This document shows, piece by piece, positions 52,619 to 61,086 of a DNA stretch of 64,000 nt. This DNA is from Candidatus Binataceae bacterium. GTDB taxonomy: Bacteria > Desulfobacterota > Binatia > Binatales > Binataceae. The translations under genes and the position numbers were made by a program. The stretch is from contig DASRHP010000005.1 in NCBI GenBank assembly GCA_035650475.1, positions 1 through 64,000 of the forward strand, in the 5' to 3' direction. Under the pieces are notes generated by a model. The model did no database searches and was not told the origin of the DNA. It saw only the letters and a list, made by a program, of their open reading frames with translations. The number at the start of each line of letters is the position of its first letter. Within the stretch, counting starts at the first letter, position 1.

Positions 52619-53968
52619 TCACTCCTCGGCGGCTACCGGCGCCGGCGGCGCTACCGCCTGGGCGAAACCGTCGCTCCGGTAGGCGCGCTCCAGGATCTCC
52701 AGCGGATGGAGCGGGCGGGTGCCGATCGCCTGCTCGATCTGAATCGCGGCCAGCGGGCAGTCGGTCGCCATCACCTGCGCCTCGGCCTGCCGCATCCCTG
52801 AAAACGCCCTCTCGCCCCACTTCATCGAGAGCTCGAAAAATTCCTTCTTCATCGCCCATGTGCCGTCGTGCGCGGTGCAGGCGTCCACCGTGACGACCTC
52901 CGCGCCCGGAATCGAGCGCATCAAGTCGCGCGAGCGGAAGCCGATGTTTTGCGCTTTGAGATGGCACGGCACGTGGTAGGCGACCTTACCCGGCGTGGTC
53001 TGGAACTGGCGGTCGAACTTACCCTCGCGCCTGAGTGCATAAAGCAATTCGTTCGTGTCAGCGACGGCGGCGGCAATTTCGCGCGCCTCGGCATTGTCGA
53101 GCAGCTCCGGATATTCCCGGCGCATCATGAGCGAGCAGGTCGGATTGATCGCGGCGATCCTGTAGCCTTGGCGCACCAGCGGCAGCATCGCCGCGACGTT
53201 GGCGCGCGCGAGCTTCTGCGCAAAGGCGATGTCGCCGCCGTCGAGCGCCGGCATCCCGCAGCAATTCTGCGCGGGCGACGCGATGGTGCATCGGTTGCGC
53301 GCCAGCACGGCAACCGCGGCGCGCCCGGGCGCGGGGTTGTAGTAGTTGACGAAGCAGGTATGGAAGAGCACGACCTTGGCGGCCGGCTCGGCCGGCGCGG
53401 CGGGAATCCCGGTGCGCCTGAGCCACGCCTCGAGGGTTTCGTCGGCGAAGTCGGGGAGCCGCTTGCCGCGCGCCAGCCCGAGCAGCTTCTCCATCAATGC
53501 ACGCTGCACCGGATTACGGCAGGCCCAGTTGGCAAGCGCCGGAAACGTGCTGCCCAGCTTGCCCAGGCGGTCAGGATTGCCGAGCATCTTCTCCCGCAGA
53601 GCGAGCCCGTGGGCGCGTCCCCTGACCGCCCGCGCGCGCAGCATCAGGCGCGGGAAATCGAGCTGGAACTCGTGCCCGTCGCGCGGCGTGTAGGGGCAGC
53701 GCACCTCGCACAACTTGCAGCCGTAACACAGATCGACGACGCGATTGCGCTCCGCCTCGCTCAGCGCACGCACGTCGCCGCCGCTCTGCCGATCGATGGC
53801 CTCAAACAGCGCCGGAAACGACGGGCACAGATTGAAGCACAGCCGGCATCCGTGGCAGATGTCGAAGACGCGCTCGAGTTCGCCGGCAAGCTTGTCGGGC
53901 TCCCAGTACCTGGGTTCGTTGGGATTGTAGGAGAGCCCGTCGGTTGGCCGCGCCTGGATACGACTCAT
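52619..53968 (-). CDS. (Fe-S)-binding oxidoreductase, GlpC/heterodisulfide-reductase-like
   Basis: 449 residues. Two 4Fe-4S motifs (CHGCRLCFNLCP and CYGCKLCEVRCP) come first, followed by two CCG domains (TCFVNYYNP to NCCGMPALDGG, and HVPCHLKAQNIG to CTAHDGTW). This is the architecture of GlpC and HdrD-like electron carriers. The usual last cysteine pair is altered to DACTAHDGTWA, a variant typical of the group linked to rubrerythrin and DUF3501. It likely passes electrons to rubrerythrin. Confidence 0.85.
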   Translation of the reverse strand: MSRIQARPTDGLSYNPNEPRYWEPDKLAGELERVFDICHGCRLCFNLCPSFPALFEAIDRQSGGDVRALSEAERNRVVDLCYGCKLCEVRCPYTPRDGHEFQLDFPRLMLRARAVRGRAHGLALREKMLGNPDRLGKLGSTFPALANWACRNPVQRALMEKLLGLARGKRLPDFADETLEAWLRRTGIPAAPAEPAAKVVLFHTCFVNYYNPAPGRAAVAVLARNRCTIASPAQNCCGMPALDGGDIAFAQKLARANVAAMLPLVRQGYRIAAINPTCSLMMRREYPELLDNAEAREIAAAVADTNELLYALRREGKFDRQFQTTPGKVAYHVPCHLKAQNIGFRSRDLMRSIPGAEVVTVDACTAHDGTWAMKKEFFELSMKWGERAFSGMRQAEAQVMATDCPLAAIQIEQAIGTRPLHPLEILERAYRSDGFAQAVAPPAPVAAEE

Positions 53969-54064
53969 CGAAACCCGCTCATAGTTTGCTTAACAGGCTG
54001 AAGCCCTGTGGGCGCACTACTAACTTGCGGCCGGTATCGGCGCACCGGCCGCCAAGGAAGCGGC

Positions 54065-54096
54065 GGCCCGCCGAACGCGCATAGCGCCGGCGGGCC
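54065..54096. other. Hairpin between the rubrerythrin and Fe-S genes
   Basis: GGCCCGCCG (54065-54073) and CGGCGGGCC (54088-54096) form a 9-bp stem with a 14-nt loop and no T-run. It may stabilise the rubrerythrin mRNA 3' end or attenuate read-through into the Fe-S gene. Confidence 0.55.
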
Positions 54097-54117
54097 GTAA
54101 TTGCGCAAGTCCGCCTC

Positions 54118-54534
54118 TTAGAGGGTGTCGGCCGCCTTTTGGAAGCGCCCGGCGTGCGACTTCTCGGCCTTGGCCAAGGTCTCGAACCAGTCGGCGATTT
54201 CGCCGAAACCTTCCTCGCGCGCGACCTTCGCCATTCCCGGGTACATGTTGGTGTACTCGTAAGTTTCGCCGTGTACTGCGGACTTGAGGTTGAGCAGGGT
54301 GTCGCCGATCGGTTGATCGGTCACCGGATCGCCGACCTGCTTGAGATAGTCGAGATGGCCGTGCGCGTGGCCAGTTTCGCCCTCGGCGGTGTCGCGGAAC
54401 AGTCCGGCGACTTCCGGCTGGCCCTCGACGTCGGCGATCTTGGCGAAGTACAGGTAGCGACGGTTGGCTTGGCTCTCGCCCGCAAAGGCTTCTTTGAGAT
54501 TGGCGTGGGTCTTGGTTCCCTTCAGGCTCTTCAT
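54118..54534 (-). CDS. Rubrerythrin (diiron domain only)
   Basis: 138 residues of four-helix diiron fold. Iron ligands are visible in [39 protein letters not shown] and [11 protein letters not shown]. The C-terminal rubredoxin domain of classical rubrerythrin is missing, so an outside electron donor is required; the Fe-S protein encoded downstream is a candidate. It detoxifies hydrogen peroxide in low-oxygen organisms. GGGAG lies upstream of the ATG. Confidence 0.92.
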   Translation of the reverse strand: MKSLKGTKTHANLKEAFAGESQANRRYLYFAKIADVEGQPEVAGLFRDTAEGETGHAHGHLDYLKQVGDPVTDQPIGDTLLNLKSAVHGETYEYTNMYPGMAKVAREEGFGEIADWFETLAKAEKSHAGRFQKAADTL

Positions 54535-54671
54535 CGTTTCGTTTCTCCCGTTATGCGTGTGTTTCGCCGCTGCGACAGGTGCGCCGGCGGCGCCCCGGAG
54601 CGTCCGCCCGAAGCCGGCGCAGCACGCGCGATGCGGCCGCTGCGCCGCCCACCGGTTTGGCTCCGCCTACC

Positions 54672-54692
54672 GGATGATAATTATTATCATCC
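54672..54692. promoter_or_regulatory. Perfect Fur-type box
   Basis: A 21-bp perfect palindrome, GGATGATAAT-T-ATTATCATCC, centred on 54682. Its core TGATAATTATTATCA is an exact match to the 7-1-7 Fur box TGATAATNATTATCA. It sits 138 bp upstream of rubrerythrin and 2 bp after the stop of the HtrA-like gene, so it most likely controls the rubrerythrin/Fe-S/DUF3501 operon. PerR binds a similar sequence. Confidence 0.85.
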
Positions 54693-54693
54693 G

Positions 54694-55614
54694 CTAGCCA
54701 GCCGTCAAGCCGCGCCCGAATCGATCGGTGCCGAGGATTTCACCGGCCCGTGCATGGAGCGATTCCTCGTACTCCTTGATGAACTCCCGCGCGCGATCGA
54801 TCGGAATGGCGAAGCCGATCCCCTGTCCCTGGGCGTAGATCGCGGTATTGATGCCGATCGCCTGGCCCACCACATTCAGCAGCGGGCCGCCCGAGTTGCC
54901 CGGGTTGATCGCGGCGTCAGTCTGGATGAGATCGCCGTAGCCGGCTTCACGGATCGCCCGATGCAACGCGCTGACCACACCCACAGTTACCGTGTGCGAG
55001 AGCCCGAAGGGGTTGCCGATCGCGATCGCGGTTTCGCCGATCATCAGGGTATTCGACTTGCCCATCACCGCGGCGGGCAACGGCTGCTCCGTTTTCACTC
55101 GAATCAGCGCCAGATCGTAGTTCTTCGAGAGCGAGACCAACTGACCGTCGAAGGTACGCCCGTCGGCGAGCTGCACTCGGATCTGCGCCAGCCGCAGGAT
55201 CACATGACGATTGGTGAGAACCAGCCCATCCGGCGAGACGATCAGACCCGAGCCGAGCGAGGTCTGCTTTGCCTTTCGCGGCTCGAAGGCGCGAGGATCC
55301 ATGAACTGGCCGAAGAATTGCTGAAAGAACGGGTCCTCAAAAATGAACGGCTGGACCTCGACTGTCCGCTCGGTTGAGATGTTCACCACCGCCGGTGCCG
55401 CTTTGTCGACCGCGAGCACTACCGGCGTGCGGCGCGCCGCCGCGCCCCCGCCCATGTCGGGCGCGTCGTGGCCCGCCGTGATAGTCGCGCCTGCGTGGTC
55501 GCCGGCATTGGCCGGGTTCGCACCGAAGCGGACGGTCGCAATGCCGGCCGCGAATCCGGCTCCCAACAAGAGCAACGCACCGAGCAGCCTGGCAACGATC
55601 CGATGATGATCCAC
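54694..55614 (-). CDS. S1C (HtrA/Deg-like) serine protease without PDZ domain
   Basis: 306 residues from a GTG at 55614, chosen because AGGAG is 8 nt upstream; the TTG at 55656 has none. A signal anchor (LLGALLLLGAGFAAGIATV) precedes a trypsin-like domain with the triad in LTNRHVI, YDLALIRV and NPGNSGGPLLN. No PDZ domain follows, unlike DegP. It is probably a periplasmic membrane-anchored protease for protein quality control. Confidence 0.9.
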   Translation of the reverse strand: MDHHRIVARLLGALLLLGAGFAAGIATVRFGANPANAGDHAGATITAGHDAPDMGGGAAARRTPVVLAVDKAAPAVVNISTERTVEVQPFIFEDPFFQQFFGQFMDPRAFEPRKAKQTSLGSGLIVSPDGLVLTNRHVILRLAQIRVQLADGRTFDGQLVSLSKNYDLALIRVKTEQPLPAAVMGKSNTLMIGETAIAIGNPFGLSHTVTVGVVSALHRAIREAGYGDLIQTDAAINPGNSGGPLLNVVGQAIGINTAIYAQGQGIGFAIPIDRAREFIKEYEESLHARAGEILGTDRFGRGLTAG

Positions 55615-56001
55615 CTCTGCGACTCCTGAAGGCAAGGCAGGCAGGTCCCAGCTCAATCAAAGATTTAACAGCGCCGCGCATGAAGCAAGCCGATGCGTGC
55701 GTGTCTGCAGTGCGGTGCGGGCGCACATCCTCAAACTTTGCGAGCATCCGGCCTGGCACGGCCAGGATTTCCCGCGCAGGGTCTATTGCGCGCTAATCGG
55801 AACGATGGCGGCGCACGCTCGCGATCATCACCGCCGAGACCTTCGCGCCGCTTGCGCTGCGGGAGCCGATGCCGGGAGCGTCCCGTGTGCCAAGCATGGT
55901 CGCCCTTGCCCCCGGCGGCGGATCGCGAGAGGATTGATCCTTGTGGCACGGCCGCGCGCCCGGCCGGGGAACGCGCGCGGCGGACACGGGAAAGTTCCGC
56001 G
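55615..56001. other. Divergent promoter region, HtrA-like gene and nuoB
   Basis: 387 bp between divergent genes. No supported open frame. A 6-3-6 palindrome CCTGGC-ACG-GCCAGG lies at 55752-55766 and might be an operator. No promoter is close enough to consensus to mark with confidence. Confidence 0.5.
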
Positions 56002-56580
56002 ATGGCTGGACGCTCGCGCAGATTTTCCGCCTTCATGGTGCGCGGCGCCGTCGCGCGCCATTCGCTGACTGACGAGAGCGCGGCCTTTCCCGACGTGTTC
56101 GCGCTCACCCGCCTGCACGACGCGATCCAATGGGCACGCAAGTACTCGTTCTTCGCCTATCCGTTCGTCACCGCGTGCTGCGGGATGGAGTATTTTTCGG
56201 TCGCCGGACCGCGTTATGACATCGACCGCTTCGGCGCCGCGCTGCCGCGCTTCACTCCGCGCCAAGCCGACCTGTTGTTCGTCGTCGGCACCATCACGCA
56301 GCGCCTGGCGCCGGTGCTGCGCCGGGTATGGGAGCAGATGGCGGAACCGAAATGGGTAGCGTCGTTCGGCGCCTGCACCAGCTCGGGCGGGCCCTACGAC
56401 AACTACGCCGTGCTCCAGGGAATCGACCGCGTCATCCCGGTGGACATCTATATTCCCGGATGCCCGCCGCGGCCTGAGGCCGTGCTCGACGCGCTGATCA
56501 AGCTGCAATACCGCGTCCAGAACGACCGCCGGCCCCATCTGTGGGAGAAGCTCCATGGCAGCGGGCGCAAGCTCGACTAG
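56002..56580 (+). CDS. nuoB: NADH-quinone oxidoreductase subunit B
   Basis: 192 residues from the ATG at 56002. The four cysteines of iron-sulfur cluster N2 are present: C59-C60 (TACCGMEY), C125 (GACTSSGG) and C154 (IPGCPPRP). N2 hands electrons to quinone at the NuoB-NuoD interface. It is the first gene of a rearranged Complex I cluster; no nuoA precedes it. Overlaps nuoG by 26 bp. Confidence 0.95.
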   Translation: MAGRSRRFSAFMVRGAVARHSLTDESAAFPDVFALTRLHDAIQWARKYSFFAYPFVTACCGMEYFSVAGPRYDIDRFGAALPRFTPRQADLLFVVGTITQRLAPVLRRVWEQMAEPKWVASFGACTSSGGPYDNYAVLQGIDRVIPVDIYIPGCPPRPEAVLDALIKLQYRVQNDRRPHLWEKLHGSGRKLD

Positions 56581-58174
56581 CGCGCCGAAGTTGGCGCGCG
56601 TGACGGTTGATGGAGGCGCGATCGAAGCGCCCGAAGGCACGCCGCTGCTGCAGGCGATGCTCGATGCGGGGCTCGACATCCCGCATTACTGTTACCACCC
56701 CAAGCTGAGCATCGACGGCAGCTGCCGGCTGTGCCAGGTCAAGATCGAGGGCATGCCGAAGCTCCAGATCTCGTGCAACACCCAGGTGCGCGACGGGATG
56801 GTCGTGCAGACCGAAGACCCCGAAGTTGCGCTGGCGCGCCGCGGCGTACTTGAGATGCTCCTGCTCAACCATCCGCTGGACTGCCCGATCTGCGACAAGG
56901 CCGGCGAGTGCTGGTTGCAAAACTACTCGATGCGCTTCGGAAGCCGGTTTGCGCGCACGTTGGAACCGCGGCGCAAGCACGAAAAGCGCATCGACATCGG
57001 CGAGCGGATGCTCCTCGACCAGGAACGCTGCATTCTGTGCCGCCGATGCGTGCGCTTCTGCCGCGAAGTCAGCAAGACCGGCGAGCTTGCGATCTTCAAT
57101 CTCGGCGACCGCTCCGTGCTCGACATCTACGACCGCCGACTCGACAATGACTACTCGATCTGCACCGCCGACATCTGCCCGGTCGGCGCGCTCGAGAGCA
57201 AGGACTTCCATCACCGGATCCGCGTCTGGTTCCTCCAGGAAACCGCCAGCGTATGCCCCGGCTGCGCCAACGGCTGCAACATCATGATCGGCGAGTACCG
57301 CAACCGTATCTGGCGGCTGCTCCCGCGGCGCAACGACGCCGTCAACGACACCTGGATGTGCGACTGGGGACGGCTCGACTATCGCTTCGTCAACGACGGC
57401 GGACGGCTGCGCGCGCCGATGATCGCGCGCGCCGGCGCGCTCGTCCCGGTGTCATGGGACGACGCGCTCAAATGCGCGGCCGACGCGCTCGCCGCGCTCA
57501 AGGCGCGCCACGGCGCGGACGCGCTGGGCGCAGTTGCCTCGCCGCATCTGACCAACGAGGAAAATTTCCGCTTCGGCGAACTGGTGCGCACGTTCGGCGC
57601 GGGCACGGTCGCGATGGCGGTGCGGCGCGGCAAGGCCGACGGCTTGCTGCTCAAGGCCGAGAAGGCGCCCAACGCGCGCGGCGTGCGCGAGATGGGGCTG
57701 GTCAACGGCGCCGACGACGGGATGGGAGAGCTGACGGGGGCCGCCGAGAGCGGCCGGCTTAAGGGCCTCTATCTCTGCTCCGGCGACCTGCTCGACACGC
57801 TCGCGCCGGCGCAGCTCGACGCGCTGCTTGCGCCGCTCGAAGTGCTGATCGTGCACGGCCTGCGGGTCGATCCGCGCCTGACGCGCTCGACCGTGGTGTT
57901 TCCCACGACGACCTTCGCCGAGAAGGACGGATCGTTCACAAATCATGCCGGGCGCGTGCAGCGAATCTTCAAGGCGATCGATACGCCGCCGGGGTGGCTG
58001 ACGGACGGCGACATATTCACCCACCTGCTCGGCGCGTTCGACGGTGAGCAGCGCCCGCGCTTCAAGCCGGAGGCGGTTTGGAAGTTCATCGCCGGCTCGC
58101 ATCCGGTCTTCGCCGGACTTTCGCTGGAAATGTTAGGCGCCTCGGGCGCCATGCTCCGCGGTGTCGCGGAGTAG
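56555..58174 (+). CDS. nuoG: NADH-quinone oxidoreductase subunit G (short form)
   Basis: 539 residues. A plant-type 2Fe-2S site (C46, C57, C60, C74), the His-Cys3 cluster (H106, C110, C113, C119), a 4Fe-4S set (C159, C162, C165 with C208) plus C169, and a further cluster (C234, C237, C241, C269) are visible. The molybdopterin-oxidoreductase-like part that follows is shorter than in most NuoG, which reach 700-900 residues. The frame is intact, so this is a natural short form. It accepts electrons from NuoF. Confidence 0.9.
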   Translation: MAAGASSTSAPKLARVTVDGGAIEAPEGTPLLQAMLDAGLDIPHYCYHPKLSIDGSCRLCQVKIEGMPKLQISCNTQVRDGMVVQTEDPEVALARRGVLEMLLLNHPLDCPICDKAGECWLQNYSMRFGSRFARTLEPRRKHEKRIDIGERMLLDQERCILCRRCVRFCREVSKTGELAIFNLGDRSVLDIYDRRLDNDYSICTADICPVGALESKDFHHRIRVWFLQETASVCPGCANGCNIMIGEYRNRIWRLLPRRNDAVNDTWMCDWGRLDYRFVNDGGRLRAPMIARAGALVPVSWDDALKCAADALAALKARHGADALGAVASPHLTNEENFRFGELVRTFGAGTVAMAVRRGKADGLLLKAEKAPNARGVREMGLVNGADDGMGELTGAAESGRLKGLYLCSGDLLDTLAPAQLDALLAPLEVLIVHGLRVDPRLTRSTVVFPTTTFAEKDGSFTNHAGRVQRIFKAIDTPPGWLTDGDIFTHLLGAFDGEQRPRFKPEAVWKFIAGSHPVFAGLSLEMLGASGAMLRGVAE

Positions 58175-58399
58175 TCCTGACGTTGGGATGCGGCGACGCG
58201 CGATGCGCAGCGCTGCCGAAGAAGCGCCCGACGATAACGAAATTGCTTGCCGTTGGAGGATCAATTGACGCACTCTTGGGCAAACGAGCGCAGCGGCGCG
58301 GGGCGCGGTGATGGCGCACGCACGCTGACGGTCGGCGAATGGGAAACCGGCGCGCCGTGCGCAGGCATGGCGGCTCTAACAGGCAGGCAAGGGGACACT

Positions 58400-59797
58400 A
58401 TGGCGACCGCACCAGTTGCACAGCAGGGTGGTCTCAAGGGCTACATCGCAACCCATCGCACCCTGGAGACCTATCCGGTCGGCGCGCATCGCTGGGGCAT
58501 GCTGCTGCTCACGGTGCTGGCCACAATCGTCTCGTTCTATGAATTCCAGTTTGCGCCACTGCTGCCGCTGTGGATTCCAACACTGCACTTTTCGCTTGAA
58601 GACTTCAGCCTGTTCCTGCTTTTTGCGGTGCTGCTCTCGGGCGCGTCGGCGATGATCGGCGGGCCGCTCGCCGATCGCCACGGCCGCATCATCGTCATCG
58701 ACGTCTGCCTGGCCGTGATCATCGTGCTCACCTTCCTCAACCTCGTGATGGTCAATCTCTGGACCTTCGTGATAATCCGCGGGGCGATGAACCTGGTCGC
58801 AGGCCTGATGTGGGGCGCGCTGGGAGGCCTGACACGCGACATGTCGCCGCGGGTCAGCCGCGGCGCCGCCTTTGGTCTACTCACGGTTGGCGCGGTCGGC
58901 TGCATTTTTCTGTGGAATTTCATAAGCGGTTTGACGTTACCGATCTTTGGCACGTGGCAGTCGCAGATCTGGATAATGGGGATTCTTGCGATCCTGATGT
59001 ATATTCCCGTGCTGCTATGGCTTAAGGATTTGCATCCCAACCTTCGACTTACCATTGTCGAGAGCGAGTCGACAGCTGCGGCATCGTCCACCGAGCACAT
59101 TCGCAAGGAGACGATGGAGGTTCCGGCGAGCGGTGGCGCCGCCTTCAGGGAATTGCTCAGCCGCTGGGAGGTGTGGGTGCTGGTGGTCGGATGCGTAGGG
59201 TTCCTCACCCTGCCGATCACGAGTCAGACTTTTTTCCCGGTGATGTTCACGCGCGCCTTCCACTATAGTCCCGCGGAAGCAGCCAAGATGGCCTCGTATT
59301 TCTGGCTGCTCAATCTTTTCATGCTTGTGCCCGCCGGATTGCTCTCGGACTGGCTGAGAATTCGCAAGCCGCTTGTGTTGATCGGCACCGTCGCATCGCT
59401 TGCGGTGCTGGTCTGGTGGATTGGAACGTTCTCGAACCCGCTGCAGCACTTCGAGTTGGCCGCAGTGATGTTTGTGCTCGGCGGTCTGGTGGCTTTTGCC
59501 TTCATCCCTTGGTGCGCACAGTACTCCGAGCTGCTCGAGGATATTTCGCCGGCGCTCCAGGCGAGTGGATGGTCGTTCTTTCAGCTGATTTACCGCGGCT
59601 GGATCGCTATCTCCGGCCCAATCCTTGCTTATGTCACGGGCCATTACGGATGGGCCTCATGGATGTGGGTCGCGGCGGCGGGCATGATACTGTTTATTCC
59701 TGCGATGCTGGCGGTGCGCGGCGGATGGCTGCCGGCCAAGGCGGGCCAGGCCACGGGCGAACAGGCTGCGACTAGCGCGCGCCCTTCGCCCGCGTAA
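58400..59797 (+). CDS. MFS transporter embedded in the Complex I cluster
   Basis: 465 residues, about twelve helices. GGPLADRHGRIIVIDV is the loop 2-3 motif A, and LLSDWLRIRKPLVLIG its counterpart in the second half. AAGGGG precedes the ATG. It interrupts the nuo gene order, with 225 bp before it and 103 bp after, the latter containing an 11-bp inverted repeat. It is not a subunit of Complex I, so it is either an inserted gene or a transporter for a substrate tied to this respiratory unit. The substrate is unknown. Confidence 0.85.
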   Translation: MATAPVAQQGGLKGYIATHRTLETYPVGAHRWGMLLLTVLATIVSFYEFQFAPLLPLWIPTLHFSLEDFSLFLLFAVLLSGASAMIGGPLADRHGRIIVIDVCLAVIIVLTFLNLVMVNLWTFVIIRGAMNLVAGLMWGALGGLTRDMSPRVSRGAAFGLLTVGAVGCIFLWNFISGLTLPIFGTWQSQIWIMGILAILMYIPVLLWLKDLHPNLRLTIVESESTAAASSTEHIRKETMEVPASGGAAFRELLSRWEVWVLVVGCVGFLTLPITSQTFFPVMFTRAFHYSPAEAAKMASYFWLLNLFMLVPAGLLSDWLRIRKPLVLIGTVASLAVLVWWIGTFSNPLQHFELAAVMFVLGGLVAFAFIPWCAQYSELLEDISPALQASGWSFFQLIYRGWIAISGPILAYVTGHYGWASWMWVAAAGMILFIPAMLAVRGGWLPAKAGQATGEQAATSARPSPA

Positions 59798-59825
59798 AAC
59801 GCGCCGCCGCATAGCAGGCGGCAGG

Positions 59826-59866
59826 CTCGACGAGCGTGCAGCCACGCGCAGTGCCCGCTCGTCGAG
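59826..59866. other. 11-bp inverted repeat between the MFS gene and nuoI
   Basis: CTCGACGAGCG (59826-59836) and CGCTCGTCGAG (59856-59866) could form a strong hairpin with a 19-nt loop. No T-run follows. It may limit transcription or protect the upstream mRNA end. Confidence 0.55.
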
Positions 59867-59900
59867 GCGCGCGCGACCGGCGCGTGCTGATGGATAGCTG

Positions 59901-60440
59901 ATGGCGGTACGAGTTGTAACAGTCGCACGGCCGGCGCCCGCGCTCGTCAGCCCGCGCTCGCTATGGGCAGTGCTGGTCGGACTGTGGGTGGCCTCGCTCC
60001 ACCTGATGCGCAACCTGTTCGGCTTCATGCGCGGCCGCCAGGACTTCACGATTCATTTTCCCGAGCAGCGCTTCGTCCAGCCGCCCGCGATGCGCGGGAT
60101 GCCGGTGCTGGTGCAGATGGAAAACGGCAAGGAGCGCTGCGTGGCATGCGGGCTGTGCGAATGGGCCTGCCCGACCACCTGCATCACGATTTACCCCGCC
60201 GAGACCGCCGATGAGGTCGAACGCTACCCCGAGGTGTTCGATATCGACATGTCGCGATGCATGTTCTGCGGCCTGTGCGAGGAGGCCTGTCCGGAGGAGG
60301 CGATCGTGATGAGCCGGCAGGTCGAGATCGCCAGCTACTCGCGACGCGGCTCGCTTTGGCACAAAGCCGATCTGCTGGTGCCGGAGGCGCAGCTCAGGAC
60401 ACGGCTGGATTTTCTGCGCAACCAATATGACCGCCCCTGA
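59901..60440 (+). CDS. nuoI: NADH-quinone oxidoreductase subunit I
   Basis: 179 residues. Two ferredoxin motifs, C80-C83-C86-C90 and C120-C123-C126-C130, bind clusters N6a and N6b. An N-terminal hydrophobic helix (SLWAVLVGLWVASLHLM) lies on the membrane arm. Overlaps nuoC by 14 bp. Confidence 0.94.
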   Translation: MAVRVVTVARPAPALVSPRSLWAVLVGLWVASLHLMRNLFGFMRGRQDFTIHFPEQRFVQPPAMRGMPVLVQMENGKERCVACGLCEWACPTTCITIYPAETADEVERYPEVFDIDMSRCMFCGLCEEACPEEAIVMSRQVEIASYSRRGSLWHKADLLVPEAQLRTRLDFLRNQYDRP

Positions 60441-61086
60441 AGAGAAACCCGCCAAGGCGCAGGCGCTCCCCGAGCCCTCCGCGCTGCTCCGGGCGGTGAT
60501 CGCGCGGCTCGGAGCGCTGGTCGTCGAGCATCGCAGCTTTCGCGGCGACGAGCGCATCCACGTCGCCCGCGCGAACATCGTCGCGGCCGCGCGGATGCTG
60601 CGCGACTCGCCCGAACTCGCCTTCGACATGCTGCTCGACATCACCGCGATCGACTACTTCGGTCAGCCCGACGATTTCCGCAACGCGCCCGAGGTCTGGG
60701 ACCGCAGGCAAAACCTGATTCGCCGGCGCGGCGAATGGCGCCACCGCGTCAACCTCCCTGCACGCGGCGGCGAGCCGCGCTTCGCCGTGGTCTATCACTT
60801 CGTCTCCACCCGCCATCTCCATCGTATCCGCGTCAAATGCCGGGTGCCCGACGACGACCCGACGATCGCGACGCTGAGCGAACTGTGGCCCGGCGCCAAT
60901 TGGCTGGAGCGCGAAACCTTCGACCTTTACGGCATCCGCTTCAGCGGCCATCCCGACCTGCGCCGCATCTACCTCTACGACGAGTTCGTCGGCCATCCGT
61001 TGCGCAAGGATTACGCCAAGCACGACGAGCAGCCGATTCAGCCCTATGCCGGACCAGGAGCCAACCAACCGCGCCGCCCGCACTGA
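60427..61086 (+). CDS. nuoC: NADH-quinone oxidoreductase subunit C
   Basis: 219 residues. ERETFDLYGIRFSGHPDLRR is the strongly conserved NuoC signature, followed by YDEFVGHPLRKDY. It is a structural subunit joining the quinone module. The start overlaps nuoI and the end overlaps nuoD by 41 bp, showing tight coupling. It is separate from NuoD, not fused. Confidence 0.93.
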   Translation: MTAPEEKPAKAQALPEPSALLRAVIARLGALVVEHRSFRGDERIHVARANIVAAARMLRDSPELAFDMLLDITAIDYFGQPDDFRNAPEVWDRRQNLIRRRGEWRHRVNLPARGGEPRFAVVYHFVSTRHLHRIRVKCRVPDDDPTIATLSELWPGANWLERETFDLYGIRFSGHPDLRRIYLYDEFVGHPLRKDYAKHDEQPIQPYAGPGANQPRRPH

